Assembly: GCA_021396245.1 (NCBI GenBank)
Contig: WNYE01000049.1
Span: 1 to 64,000, forward strand
From: Sporothrix humicola
Taxonomy: Eukaryota > Ascomycota > Sordariomycetes > Ophiostomatales > Ophiostomataceae
Reading direction: 5' to 3'
DNA: 64,000 bases
A program made the position numbers and the translations under genes. The notes beneath the pieces are model-generated. The model made no database searches. It saw nothing but the letters and a program-made list of their open reading frames with translations, and was not told the origin of the DNA. Below are positions 1-9,007 of the stretch, piece after piece; position 1 is the stretch's first letter, and the number at the start of each line of letters is the position of its first letter.

Positions 1-448
1 CGCCTGCCTGTGGGTGTGCGCCTTTGTCAAATTTCTGGGGTGCCCCTAGTGGCTGAATTTTGGTGGGAAAATGGCCAGACACGGTGTCAGATTTGGTCAA
101 CCGTAGGGGACTCGGCACGAAGGATTGGGAAAAGGGCACATCTGACGGCATGAAGCTTACGGAACAGACAAAAGGGCATGGTGATTTACGGAGTACAAAA
201 GATGCACACTTTCGAGGAGGTTGATCCTTCAAATTCGCCAGGTATAAGAATGGCTGGTCCCATTCGAGAAAAAGGAATTTCATCTCATCATCATCATCAA
301 CAAGCCTCACACTCATCATCATCGCAAACATCAATATCAACAACGACAAACAACTTCCACGTCGACTTCAATAACCAAAATCAGCATCAAACCTTGCCTC
401 TAATCACTACCCTTAATTTTTCACCTTAACCCCCCTCACTCCCTCACA
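1..448. other. Gene-free left edge and leader of the FAD monooxygenase gene
   Basis: No supported gene is seen. The stretch from about 285 to 420 is rich in CAT/CAA triplets and gives a low-complexity His/Ser/Thr/Asn translation. It ends in an A/C-rich leader (CCTCACAATG) typical of a fungal 5' untranslated region. I read it as promoter and leader of the gene starting at 449. Confidence 0.6.
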
Positions 449-1708
449 ATGTCCCACCACGTGGCAATCGTCGGCGCCGGCCTTTCGGGCCTGACGCTCG
501 CTCTGGCCCTCCACCAGCAGGGCATCAAGGCGACGATTTACGAGTCTCGGCCGGCACCGCTTAACATTGGCGGCGCTGTGATGCTATCGCCGAATGCGCT
601 GCGAGTGCTGGACTACCTTTCGGTCTATGAGACGGTCAAGCCGCAAGGGTTCAGCTTTGAGCGCCTGGACTTCCGCGACAGTGAAGGCAATGTCACGGAG
701 ACATACGAGTTTGGCAATGTCGAGAAATACGGCTACCAGGGCCTGCGGATTTACCGGCACGTGCTGATCGACGCGTTGCTGGCCACCCTCAAGGAAAAGG
801 GCGTGCCTGTCGTCTACGGCCGCAAGTACTCGCACATTGTGAGCGAGGACCCTGCGTCTGCGACAGACGGCGGCGTCACCTTTGCCTTTGTGGACGGCAC
901 CACTGAAAAGGCTTCGCTTCTGGTCGGCGCCGACGGCATCCACTCGACCGTCCGCCGCCATCTGTACCCGGACCTCGAGACCAAGTTCATCGGCATGGCC
1001 GGCATCACGGCGGCCGTCCCGACGGCCCAGCTGGGGCTGCCCGAGGACTACCACATCCCGGTGACAATCGCCGCCAAAGACCCGAGCAAGGGCGCCGCGT
1101 TTGTGATTGCCCCGCAGAACCCAGACGGCGGCGAGGTCCTGATCGGCAAGCAGCGCCGCATCCTGGAGCACGAGCGCGCCGCGTGGGAGCAGCGCGGGTC
1201 GCTGGCGGACGGGCGGGCGGCGGCCGTCGCGTTCCTGCAGGAAAACGCCGACAACTACCCGCCGATCGTGGCCAACGCCGTGTCCAAGATCGACCCCGCA
1301 AAGATCAATGTCTGGCCCTTTTACGTCGTGCCCAAGCTGGACAAGTGGGCGTCGGCGACGCGCCGGGTCATCTTGCTGGGCGACGCCGCCCACGCCATTC
1401 CCCCCTCGGCCGGCCAGGGCATCAACCAGGCGTTCGAGGACGTCTACATGCTCGCATTGTTGTTGGGAAAACAGTGGATGACGGCCGAGGTCAAGGACCC
1501 GCAGGCGGCGCTCGATTTCTGGCAGACGTACCGCCAGGGCCGCGTGGACCGGGTGTTTGCGCTCAACCACCAGATTGATTTGAGAAGAATGCCGGCGTCG
1601 GACAAGGCGAACGTGACGGGCGCAGCGCGGGAGCCGTTTGACCTGACGTGGCTGTACAAGCCGGACTTTAAGAAGGATGTCGAGGAGTGGGTGAAATCAC
1701 AGGCGTAG
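449..1708 (+). CDS. FAD-dependent monooxygenase, salicylate hydroxylase-like (group A flavoprotein)
   Basis: Single-exon gene for 419 residues, the usual size for class A flavin monooxygenases that hydroxylate aromatic or other small substrates using NAD(P)H and O2. Visible motifs: the N-terminal FAD dinucleotide fingerprint VGAGLSG (residues 8-14) followed by an acidic strand end (YESR); the DG motif GADGIHSTVR near residue 160; and the GD motif LLGDAAHAIPPSAGQG near residue 310, followed by NQAFEDVYMLA. There is no signal peptide or membrane segment, so it is probably cytosolic. The start is the first ATG of the open frame, in the context CTCACAATGTC. The substrate cannot be read from the sequence. 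The next gene, for a DUF4188-type protein, lies about 0.5 kb downstream on the same strand, but a joint pathway is only a guess. Confidence 0.88.
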   Translation: MSHHVAIVGAGLSGLTLALALHQQGIKATIYESRPAPLNIGGAVMLSPNALRVLDYLSVYETVKPQGFSFERLDFRDSEGNVTETYEFGNVEKYGYQGLRIYRHVLIDALLATLKEKGVPVVYGRKYSHIVSEDPASATDGGVTFAFVDGTTEKASLLVGADGIHSTVRRHLYPDLETKFIGMAGITAAVPTAQLGLPEDYHIPVTIAAKDPSKGAAFVIAPQNPDGGEVLIGKQRRILEHERAAWEQRGSLADGRAAAVAFLQENADNYPPIVANAVSKIDPAKINVWPFYVVPKLDKWASATRRVILLGDAAHAIPPSAGQGINQAFEDVYMLALLLGKQWMTAEVKDPQAALDFWQTYRQGRVDRVFALNHQIDLRRMPASDKANVTGAAREPFDLTWLYKPDFKKDVEEWVKSQA

Positions 1709-2202
1709 CTGGCAGATGGTGCCTCGGGTGCGTACTAAATAGATGGAGTGTCCTGTTTCCTTTTATCATTTTTCGTTACTATGATTATTGGATAGAGATA
1801 GACTGAGTATAATTTACCTTTGCTTTCCAACTTGGAATAAGAACACACGTTGCCGATGGTCTTACCTTGGAGACATTCAACGGTCTTACATCTGACATGG
1901 AATACAAATCGTCTGTCTCACCGACACTAACGGCGAACAAGCGACAAACGGATGAGTGACGAATATGGTGGAACAAACAGGTCTACTGGACGGCAGTCGG
2001 CTACAGAGACAACATACGAGCGACGTGTACCAACATGTACAGAAGAGTGTACAAACAGCCGTTGGAGCACAGTTTGTCGCTTAGCAAAGAATCGTCGTGT
2101 ACAACAAGAATCCCTTGCAACACCGCCATTCCTACAAATGCCGTCAAGATGGACGACAGGTAGAAGTGAGAAGGAAGTCAACAAAGAATCAAGCACATTA
2201 TC
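1709..2202. other. Intergenic region between two tandem genes
   Basis: Holds the AT-rich 3' end of the FAD monooxygenase gene (around 1740-1800) and the promoter of the DUF4188-type gene. No further gene is supported. Confidence 0.5.
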
Positions 2203-3132
2203 ATGGACTTCTCGAAAAACGACGACGTGCCTTCCCCGGCTTCGTCTTCCTCCCCCGGCTATGGCTACGGTCACGATTACGCCGGCAGCGTGCCACCAAC
2301 GCCCGTCCGGCCCGTCAAGTGGACAGAGATTGCGCCGCAGCACATCTTCAAAGATGCCCTCAAGCTGCACACGCTGCTGGCGATAGGTGCGGGCCTGCAA
2401 ATGGCCTTTTCCGCCGCAGTCCCGTCGCCGTACAACATGATCCCGGCGGCTCTTCTTCTCGTGATGGCGCCGACTGTCACCGCCGTCCAAATGGTCTTGC
2501 CATCAATTCGCTTGAAAGGGCGCCGCTTCACCCATCGATACCTGGCCGGCGTCATTCCCGGCCGCTCGACGGCCCATCTCCCTTCACCGACAAGCGGACA
2601 ATATAGCATCCACCCGCCCCAAGGCGTCGTCGTTTTCCACTTTGGCGCGCGCTTCAACCACCCGCTGGGCGTCTTTGCGCCGGGCGCGCGGGCCATGACG
2701 AAGCGGTTCCGAGATACTTTGGCTGCCCTCGAGGCGGATCGAACAGAATACAGCCTGCTGGGGGGCGACCTGTTTCGAGGGGGCAATGCCGCGCGAACGT
2801 CGCACGACACCATCCTGCTGGTCCTCTACTTCCGCGACATCGCCGGCCTCCAGAAATTTGCCGGCAGCGCTGTCCACCGCGAGGCCTACCAGTGGCTGCG
2901 GGGAATGACGGCCAACGGCCGCTACCCGCACTTGAGCGCCTTCCACGAGACGTTTGTCGTGCCCGCCGGCCACTACGAGTCGCTTTACATTAACACGGCG
3001 CCAATCTTGCTGGGGAACACTCACACGGAGAGGGTGGACGATGAAGGTGACAAGGCCTGGGCCAGCTCGCTCGTCGATGCCGACGACGAGCGGCTGCGAA
3101 CCATGGCACTTCGTCTGAAACGGGGTGTTTAG
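2203..3132 (+). CDS. DUF4188-type protein (dimeric alpha/beta-barrel monooxygenase-like), N-terminal membrane segment
   Basis: Single-exon gene for 309 residues. After a Ser/Pro/Tyr/Gly-rich start, residues about 58-100 are hydrophobic (LLAIGAGLQMAF and AALLLVMAPTVTAVQMVL), suggesting one or two membrane segments. The soluble part from about 110 carries features I associate with DUF4188: an early PGRSTA turn, the strand VVVFHFGARFNHPLGVF, and the C-terminal stretch FHETFVVPAGHYESLYINTAP. In fungi such proteins are often annotated as monooxygenase-like, without a proven reaction. The start ATG is in the context TTATCATGG. The family call rests on recognising the C-terminal motif; the function is unknown. 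Confidence 0.7.
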   Translation: MDFSKNDDVPSPASSSSPGYGYGHDYAGSVPPTPVRPVKWTEIAPQHIFKDALKLHTLLAIGAGLQMAFSAAVPSPYNMIPAALLLVMAPTVTAVQMVLPSIRLKGRRFTHRYLAGVIPGRSTAHLPSPTSGQYSIHPPQGVVVFHFGARFNHPLGVFAPGARAMTKRFRDTLAALEADRTEYSLLGGDLFRGGNAARTSHDTILLVLYFRDIAGLQKFAGSAVHREAYQWLRGMTANGRYPHLSAFHETFVVPAGHYESLYINTAPILLGNTHTERVDDEGDKAWASSLVDADDERLRTMALRLKRGV

Positions 3133-4091
3133 GGGGGAGGCAAAAGGCAGATATCTACGTCGTAATACGTCGTAAGAGCGTTGGAAAGGCGCCGAGACTT
3201 TTGGCTTCGGTTCCGACGATACGAAGGGAACAAAAGGAAAATGCCCGACGGCACAATGGTGCAACGGCAAACGAAACAAATGACGAATAAGAACGGAAAA
3301 GATGAGCAAAGAAACATGAGTCGAAAGGGTAAGGTGAAAATACGCAAGTAGTTGCATTCTTGGCAGACATGGTCGACAATGGCGACAACATGGGCACGCG
3401 ACCAGTCGAGACGAGAGGGCCGTGCTGAAACGGCGCCCAGAGTCTTGGGCAGACTCAGAAAGCGTCAAGACAGCGTCAGGACAGCATCAGGACAGAGGCA
3501 AAACAGAGGCAGATCCAGTCAAAAGAAGCAAAGAGCAATTCGCCTGCGGGATCTGCAATCGTCGAGACTGCAAGAGTATTGTATTTGAAGTTGTTGCGAT
3601 GTTTGTTTTATTCAGAACTTTTATGGTTTTGTGGAATCGTGGTTGATGTTAATTATCAAAGCTTTCAATACTATTTTTGTTTACATTCGAGCTGTCTTCC
3701 CTTGGCTACAAGGTCTCTACACAGCCATGTTTCGTTCACTAAGCCTCACAAACAAAACAAAATAGACTCGAGAAACAAAATAAGAACAAAAGTTCATAGT
3801 CTCACGGAGATGCGTCTCCTCTTGGATGTGTCGTTCTGTCACTGCCATTCTCGTTTTAGTCGTTTTAGCTGTCGTTTTCATTACCGCCGCCGGTTATTCA
3901 AAAGACAACTAGAAACATTGGACATTGTAACAGTGTCATTGATCGTCAAGACGAAGGTAGGCCAAGTCAGGATAAAAAATATCGAGGACGTCAACCACAC
4001 CAAGAAGCGCCAGTATGGAAGCAAAACCCGTGACAGCCAAGACCAGCCAAGAGAATGGAAGCCGCAGAATATGTTGGAGAAGTGGGGCCTG

Positions 4092-4145
4092 TTTCTCTCT
4101 TTCTCTTTCTCTCTCTCTCTCTCTCTCTTCTTTCTTTTTACCTCC
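4092..4145. repeat. CT-rich microsatellite
   Basis: A pyrimidine tract with an uninterrupted (CT)10 core at 4109-4128. It lies in a gene-free region. Confidence 0.9.
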
Positions 4146-5580
4146 TTTTTTCTCTTCTTTGTTTGGTGGTCTTGCCTCTTCTCCCACTGTCAGGCAGACG
4201 TTTCAGAGTCGCCACACGGGCCAATCACATCGCCCACAACCACCTCCTCTGACAATGCCTGCCAGCACCAAAGACAAACCACTTCTTTTCGTCCTCGCTG
4301 CGTTCGCAGTCTTTTCCCTCGCAGTTTGTGCTCGCAGCAGATCTCCTGTGCGCTCCTGCACTCTCCTGCGCGCAGCCTTACACATATTGCTTTGCATATG
4401 TCCCCCAAAATCCTCCCCTCAGAAACCTCGAAAACTCACACCACTTTTGCGCATCACCACGCTCCAGACCCCTGTGATCGACAAATAATCCGTTCATTGT
4501 GCCATAGTCTTGCTGTCTACGGTTTGCAAATGTCCGGCCGTCTATTGATGCCCATCCATTGTGCTGTGCCTCCCTCAGGTTGCGTCCAATATGAATGTGA
4601 AATGACTTGTTGTGAGCGATGCACTTAACTATGCTTGACTCCTGAATCCTCCGGAGCTGTTGGCTAACACTGCCGTTTGCTGTTGGTGTCGCTGTCGCTT
4701 GATGCTGTTCGCTCCTTCCACTTTGTAGTTCCCACTGAGAGGATGCCTCCCGCCTGCTCCTGCCGCCCTTGGGTAGTGCCCGTGTCTCTTTCCCTTTCGG
4801 GAAGTTTTTGACTTATTCCTCGACTTGCTGTTTCTCTCTTCCCCAGTCTTTCTAGCAGACTTGGCAGGCGCGGCCACAGCGCACCTGCGTTAGTCGATAC
4901 ACTCGTGGGGTATCTCCTTAACTCAACCTCCTGCTTTTGTCTCCTTTTGTCTCTGTTCCTTTACGAATTATCCACGACACATCCACGACACAGCTATTCT
5001 CCCACCACCCGTGTATTGTCCCCATTTCCAGGTTTTCGTCCGCTCTGCAACCAACAGCGAACACCTGCCGCCTCAAATCAAACCGACCCGCAAAAAAAAA
5101 AAACCCACGCTTCGACCACGAGTCGAGAGTGCAGTCTGCCGCATCCTGAGTCAACCCCAGACCCTTGTCACCGGTGCTGTTCCTTCTCTCCCCTCTCTTT
5201 CTCTCTCTTGGGTGGTTTCCTCTCATGGGTTTTTGTGAATGATCGCTTACAGACTTTATGGCTTCTCGTCTGTCGTCTGGTTTGGAGGATTTGTGTTATG
5301 CCATGCTCAGTCCTCACCACTTTTAATCCTTCTACTCGCATATCCCCTGTCAGGCTGTAAGTACGGAGTACCCCGTGTATCTGTGTGCATCTGTGTGTAT
5401 CGTTCCTGAGTCTGTAGGCGCATCTGTACTTGCTGTCATCCCTGCAGCTGTCAAATCGCAAAACGACGAGAGAAGAGACCAAAAGACAAGAAAAAAGGGA
5501 TGGACTAAAGGGGCCAAAAAGAAAATAAAAGAGAGAAAAGAAAGTAACGGCACACGAGTACCGCCGATATGCTCTTACAA

Positions 5581-5615
5581 GGGTAGGTGGGTAGGTAGGT
5601 AGGTGTATGGGTAGG
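5581..5615. repeat. GTAG tetranucleotide repeat
   Basis: Repeated GGTA/GTAG units with small interruptions. It lies about 250 bp upstream of the chitin-binding membrane protein start codon. Confidence 0.85.
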
Positions 5616-5860
5616 AACTGAACAGTTTCAGTTTTTCATATACCCAGCATTGCCTCTTTCTTTTATTCTATACTCTTGCATTCTCTTTTTTCCTCTCTCC
5701 TTTTCTCTTTCTCCTCTTTCTCTTTATGCCTTTATCTCGGACAATATCGACAAGTCAACAAAATTCAACAAATTGAATAAACAAGCAACCTCGAAGGCGC
5801 GAGCCGTCTCGACTTTCTTTGTTTACTTCCTATTGTCCATACACCTCACATCCACCCACC

Positions 5861-7303
5861 ATGAGGAGTCCAACATCACTCGTCTTTGCGGCACATGTGC
5901 TGGCCATCGCCTCGCCCGTCGCGGCCGACCTGCCCACCGACTCGGACGAGACCGTGTCGTCCATCTGGCTGGTCCCCGACGCCACCCAGGATGCTTTCAC
6001 GACGACATTGAAGGCGGGCGACTTTCTGAACCTGCAGTGGGCCGGCACAGACGGTTTGATAGGGGACACAACGGCCGACCTCTGGCTCGCCGCCTATGCC
6101 TACAGCGTCAGCGACTCTTTCTCGCAACTCTTGACAAAAGGTGTAGACTTGTCAGTGGGCGGCACGTTCAACTGGACCGTCTCGATCCCGCAGCCGCAGC
6201 TCGACGCCACCCCACATTATGTTCTCACATTCAAATCGGCCCGCAACGATTTCCAGTTCAATGCCAGCGACCCTGGTCTGCCAAGTCCCGGTGTGTCGGT
6301 GATTGAGAACGACGGCGACGGTCTGGCGGAAGACAATGGCACAGACGGCGGGGCCACGGGGAGCGGCACCGGCAGCGGTGTCACCATTCTGTCGTCCACG
6401 GGGACCAACAGCACCACCTTTGATACGGGCGACGATGAAGACGACGATGACGACGATGACAGCGATAGCGACAGTGATAGCGATGACGAGGATGATGACG
6501 ATGACGATGACGACGATGACGACAAGCCCGCAGCGAGTGGGAACAACAGTGGAAACGCCACGGCATCCAATACCTCCCTCATAACATCGACCAACGCCAC
6601 CTGCGGCGGCATGTTTACGTGCCTGGGCTCGACGTTTGGCGACTGCTGCTCGCAGCACAACTTTTGCGGCTCGACCGTCGACTACTGCGGCGCCGGCTGC
6701 CTGTCCGACTTTGGCAACTGCGACCCAGTGCCCAGCAAAAAGGGCGCGGCCAAACCGTTGTCGGTAGCAGCCACGGCCGGCATTGCGTCGGGTGTCAGCG
6801 TCGGCGTCGTCGGCCTGGGCGCCGTTGCCTTTTTCTGGTGGCGGCGGCGGAGGGCCCAGCAAAAGGAGCTGGCCGAGCAGCGAGAGGGAGGCGGACCAGG
6901 GAATGGCAACTACCTCGGCGACGGCAGCAGTGCCGTCTACAGGAACGGTGGCACGCAGCGGCCGTACCTTATGCTCGAGACTGGCCGCAATGGGCCTCTG
7001 CCCAACGCCCCCCTCACCCCCACCAAGTCCATGTCCTTGGCCAGCTCCACGAGCCCGGACAGCATGCACCCGCCGACGGAAAATTACAGTATTGCGGCCG
7101 TTGCCCACTCACGGTCGACATCCACATCGACGCCATCAGGGACACCACACCCTGGGACCGTGTCTTCCTCATCAATACGGCAGTCGACAACACAACGACA
7201 GTCGCAGCAGCAGGCCAGCGTCTACGAGATGGAAGGCGGCGAGCAGCCCTTCCGCTACGGGGAATCACCACCAGTTGAGATGGATGCCGCATCTATCCGG
7301 TAG
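5861..7303 (+). CDS. Membrane-anchored cell-surface protein with hevein-type chitin-binding domain
   Basis: Single-exon gene for 480 residues. I choose the ATG at 5861 (context CCCACCATGAGG) because it opens directly into a signal peptide (residues 1-22, ending SPVAA). An in-frame ATG 42 nt upstream would put polar residues in front of it. Domains in order: an extracellular beta-rich region (about 25-145) resembling Kre9/Knh1-type modules; a Gly/Ser/Thr linker; a 31-residue Asp/Ser/Glu tract (191-221); and an eight-cysteine chitin-binding type 1 domain (248-287). In the last, the pattern C-x5-C-x7-CC-x5-C-x6-C-x3-C-x6-C matches hevein. A transmembrane helix (about 301-326, ending FFWWRRRRAQQ) and a Ser/Thr/Pro-rich cytoplasmic tail follow. 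This resembles WSC-type wall sensors, with a chitin-binding module as the wall-contacting part. A sensor role is inference. Confidence 0.85.
   Translation: MRSPTSLVFAAHVLAIASPVAADLPTDSDETVSSIWLVPDATQDAFTTTLKAGDFLNLQWAGTDGLIGDTTADLWLAAYAYSVSDSFSQLLTKGVDLSVGGTFNWTVSIPQPQLDATPHYVLTFKSARNDFQFNASDPGLPSPGVSVIENDGDGLAEDNGTDGGATGSGTGSGVTILSSTGTNSTTFDTGDDEDDDDDDDSDSDSDSDDEDDDDDDDDDDDKPAASGNNSGNATASNTSLITSTNATCGGMFTCLGSTFGDCCSQHNFCGSTVDYCGAGCLSDFGNCDPVPSKKGAAKPLSVAATAGIASGVSVGVVGLGAVAFFWWRRRRAQQKELAEQREGGGPGNGNYLGDGSSAVYRNGGTQRPYLMLETGRNGPLPNAPLTPTKSMSLASSTSPDSMHPPTENYSIAAVAHSRSTSTSTPSGTPHPGTVSSSSIRQSTTQRQSQQQASVYEMEGGEQPFRYGESPPVEMDAASIR
6431..6523 (+). repeat. In-frame poly-Asp/Ser-Asp coding repeat
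   Basis: Imperfect GAC/GAT triplet repeat with embedded (AGCGAT)n encoding 31 residues: 24 Asp, the others Ser or Glu. It lies between the N-terminal ectodomain and the chitin-binding domain. Such repeats are prone to length change. Confidence 0.9.
6602..6721 (+). other. Chitin-binding type 1 (hevein) domain within the 5861-7303 gene
   Basis: Encodes 40 residues with eight cysteines in hevein spacing and the aromatic/serine positions that contact N-acetylglucosamine in the family (SQHNFCGSTVDYC). Substrate binding follows from family knowledge. Confidence 0.88.
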
Positions 7304-8027
7304 GGGAGGTGCGGGGGTTGACTATTATTATTCTTAACTGTTTTTAAAATAGCGTTTGATTATGCACTGTTTTCTCTTTTGTCTTTGATATCAGGTTGGC
7401 TACTGGATAGAGCCATAGGGAACGGTGTACACATGGTACAATACAACACAACACAATACTATTCTTATTCTTATTACTTCTATCCGATTCCGCTTGATTC
7501 ATGAACCTTCCCGAGCCTTCCCCTCTAAATTTAAGCATACGTGGCCCGCGTGGCTAGTACTGTGGGCATGACAGAGGGTTCGAGCCGGATCGTGTTAGTT
7601 TTTCAGGGTACTTGCCTTTTTGGTGCAAATGCAATACTAAAAGGGGCTAAAAGTAAACAACCAGAGTCCACACCATCCGCACTGTCTACTTGTGTACTTG
7701 ATAGACTAACAAAATCATAGGCGCTCTGTGTACCAAGGACGTCTTCTCGTCATCCATCGAGGACACGACCTCTCTAGCTCGACAAAATCATCAGCTAACA
7801 GATGTAGGTGACTGAACAAACTCTTCACAGTCCTGAGGCATCTACGGCTACGGGTGGCTCGGCGGCTCACCTCATGCGAAGAAACTGCTTTCACTCACGC
7901 TTTCCCCCGCCATCATAAAACTCTGCCACCTCCTCTTTTCATCTTTCATCTTTCATCAAGACGTTGGCATCATCATCATCATCGTCGCATCATCTTAGCA
8001 CTGCATCACCCATCATCTTCCATCAAG
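7304..8027. other. Intergenic region
   Basis: AT-rich 3' end of the chitin-binding protein gene (about 7320-7480) and promoter/leader of the next gene. The leader has a CATCAT-rich stretch at 7967-7995 just before the start codon. No gene is supported. Confidence 0.5.
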
Positions 8028-9007
8028 ATGAAGATCTCCGCTCTCGCTGCCGCCTCCACTGTGGCCGCCATCGCCCAGGCCGCGCCCCAGGTTGCTCCGG
8101 CTGCTCCGGCTGCTCCGGCCCCAGCCGCCCCCAATGCTGTTGATGGCGCCGCGGCCGACGCTCCCATCCCCGTCGAAGCGATCGGTCCGATCCCGACCGC
8201 GCGCCTGACGCCTCCGCGCCCCGACGACTACACGACGCCTACGCCTACGCCCACGGCGGCCACTACCATGGTCACTGTCACGGGCACAATCACGGCCACG
8301 GGCACGGCTAAACCCACGGGCACGCCTACAGGCACGACCACCTCCGACCCCCAGCCGAAGCTGATCCCCGGCATCAATGAAATTCCTCCTGGCCCCCCTG
8401 CTGCTGGGCCTCCTCCTGGTGCCAAGCCTCCGGTTAATGCCAAGCCGCCCGTCGACGACGTTGACGAGGCCGAACCCACCATCGGCGAGATCCTTATCCC
8501 CAACCGTCTCCTCAACAACGCCGTCACGGCCCTCGACTACATCAGCGACCGCATCGCCCAGATCATCATCCAGATCAGTAAGTTGTGTCCTCGCTGCGCT
8601 CGTAGCTCTCCCCTCACGTTTCCTCGTTTCCTCGCTGCGCTCGCAAACGCTCGCTAACCGCCGACACAGACAGTATGAGGGGCCCCAGCATCGTCCAGAT
8701 TACCGACTCTGTCCGCATGCCCCTCGAGTCGCTCGAGAGCGTTTTGAAGGCGGCCACCGACACTGCCAAGATGACCGGCATCAATATCAACACGCCCGTC
8801 AACCTCAAGGAAGACGCCACGGTTCCCACCTGCGACGGTTTATGTCTGCTGGCCAAGGCCCACAAGATCGTCTTCGAGCTCTCCAACTTTGACAACGCCG
8901 CCCAGCTCTCCGGCCTCGACGAGGTGTCCGAGTTGATCAAGCCCGTGACGGAAGCGGCCAAGGCGCTGGTGGCGCAGCTCAAAGCTAATGAGCCGGGGAA
9001 CAACTAA
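8028..9007 (+). CDS. Small secreted Pro/Ala/Thr-rich protein, unknown function
   Basis: Two exons, 8028-8577 and 8670-9007, give 295 residues. The 92-nt intron has a perfect GTAAGT donor, a CTAAC branch at 8653 and a CACAG acceptor, and keeps the frame (codon AAC is split). The start at 8028 (CATCAAGATGAAG) opens a signal peptide (about residues 1-19). Next comes a low-complexity Ala/Pro region (20-45), then a Thr/Pro stretch with TGTxTATGT repeats that is likely O-glycosylated, and Gly/Pro-rich sequence to about 150. The C-terminal 130 residues look helical, with one Cys-x3-Cys (CDGLC). Some features recall secreted hydrophobic surface-binding or galactomannoprotein-type proteins, but I cannot assign a family. 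It is probably secreted or wall-associated. Confidence 0.75.

Larger units (their letters stand above)
3133..5860. other. 2.7 kb gene-free region with simple repeats
   Basis: Open frames here (the longest about 3579-4628) translate into low-complexity Ser/Leu/Phe/Cys-rich sequence without recognisable domains, codon bias or splice structure. The region contains a CT tract near 4092-4145, an A12 run near 5092, a GTAG repeat at 5581-5615 and a pyrimidine-rich stretch at 5650-5730. The last is a plausible promoter/leader element of the next gene. Confidence 0.55.

Noticed and set aside
584..1570. 328-codon open frame antisense to the FAD monooxygenase gene
   Set aside because: It arises from GC-rich third positions of the real gene on the plus strand; its translation is Arg/Val/Gly-rich with no domain.
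3579..4628. 349-codon open frame in the 3.1-5.9 kb gap
   Set aside because: Low-complexity translation across a CT microsatellite, no recognised domain and no coding bias.
6152..7108. 318-codon minus-strand frame over the chitin-binding gene
   Set aside because: Mirror of the plus-strand gene; poly-Asp becomes poly-Val/Ile, and there is no independent support.
7570..7600. GGTTCGAGCC, resembling a tRNA B box
   Set aside because: No matching T-stem, A box or acceptor stem in the flanks.
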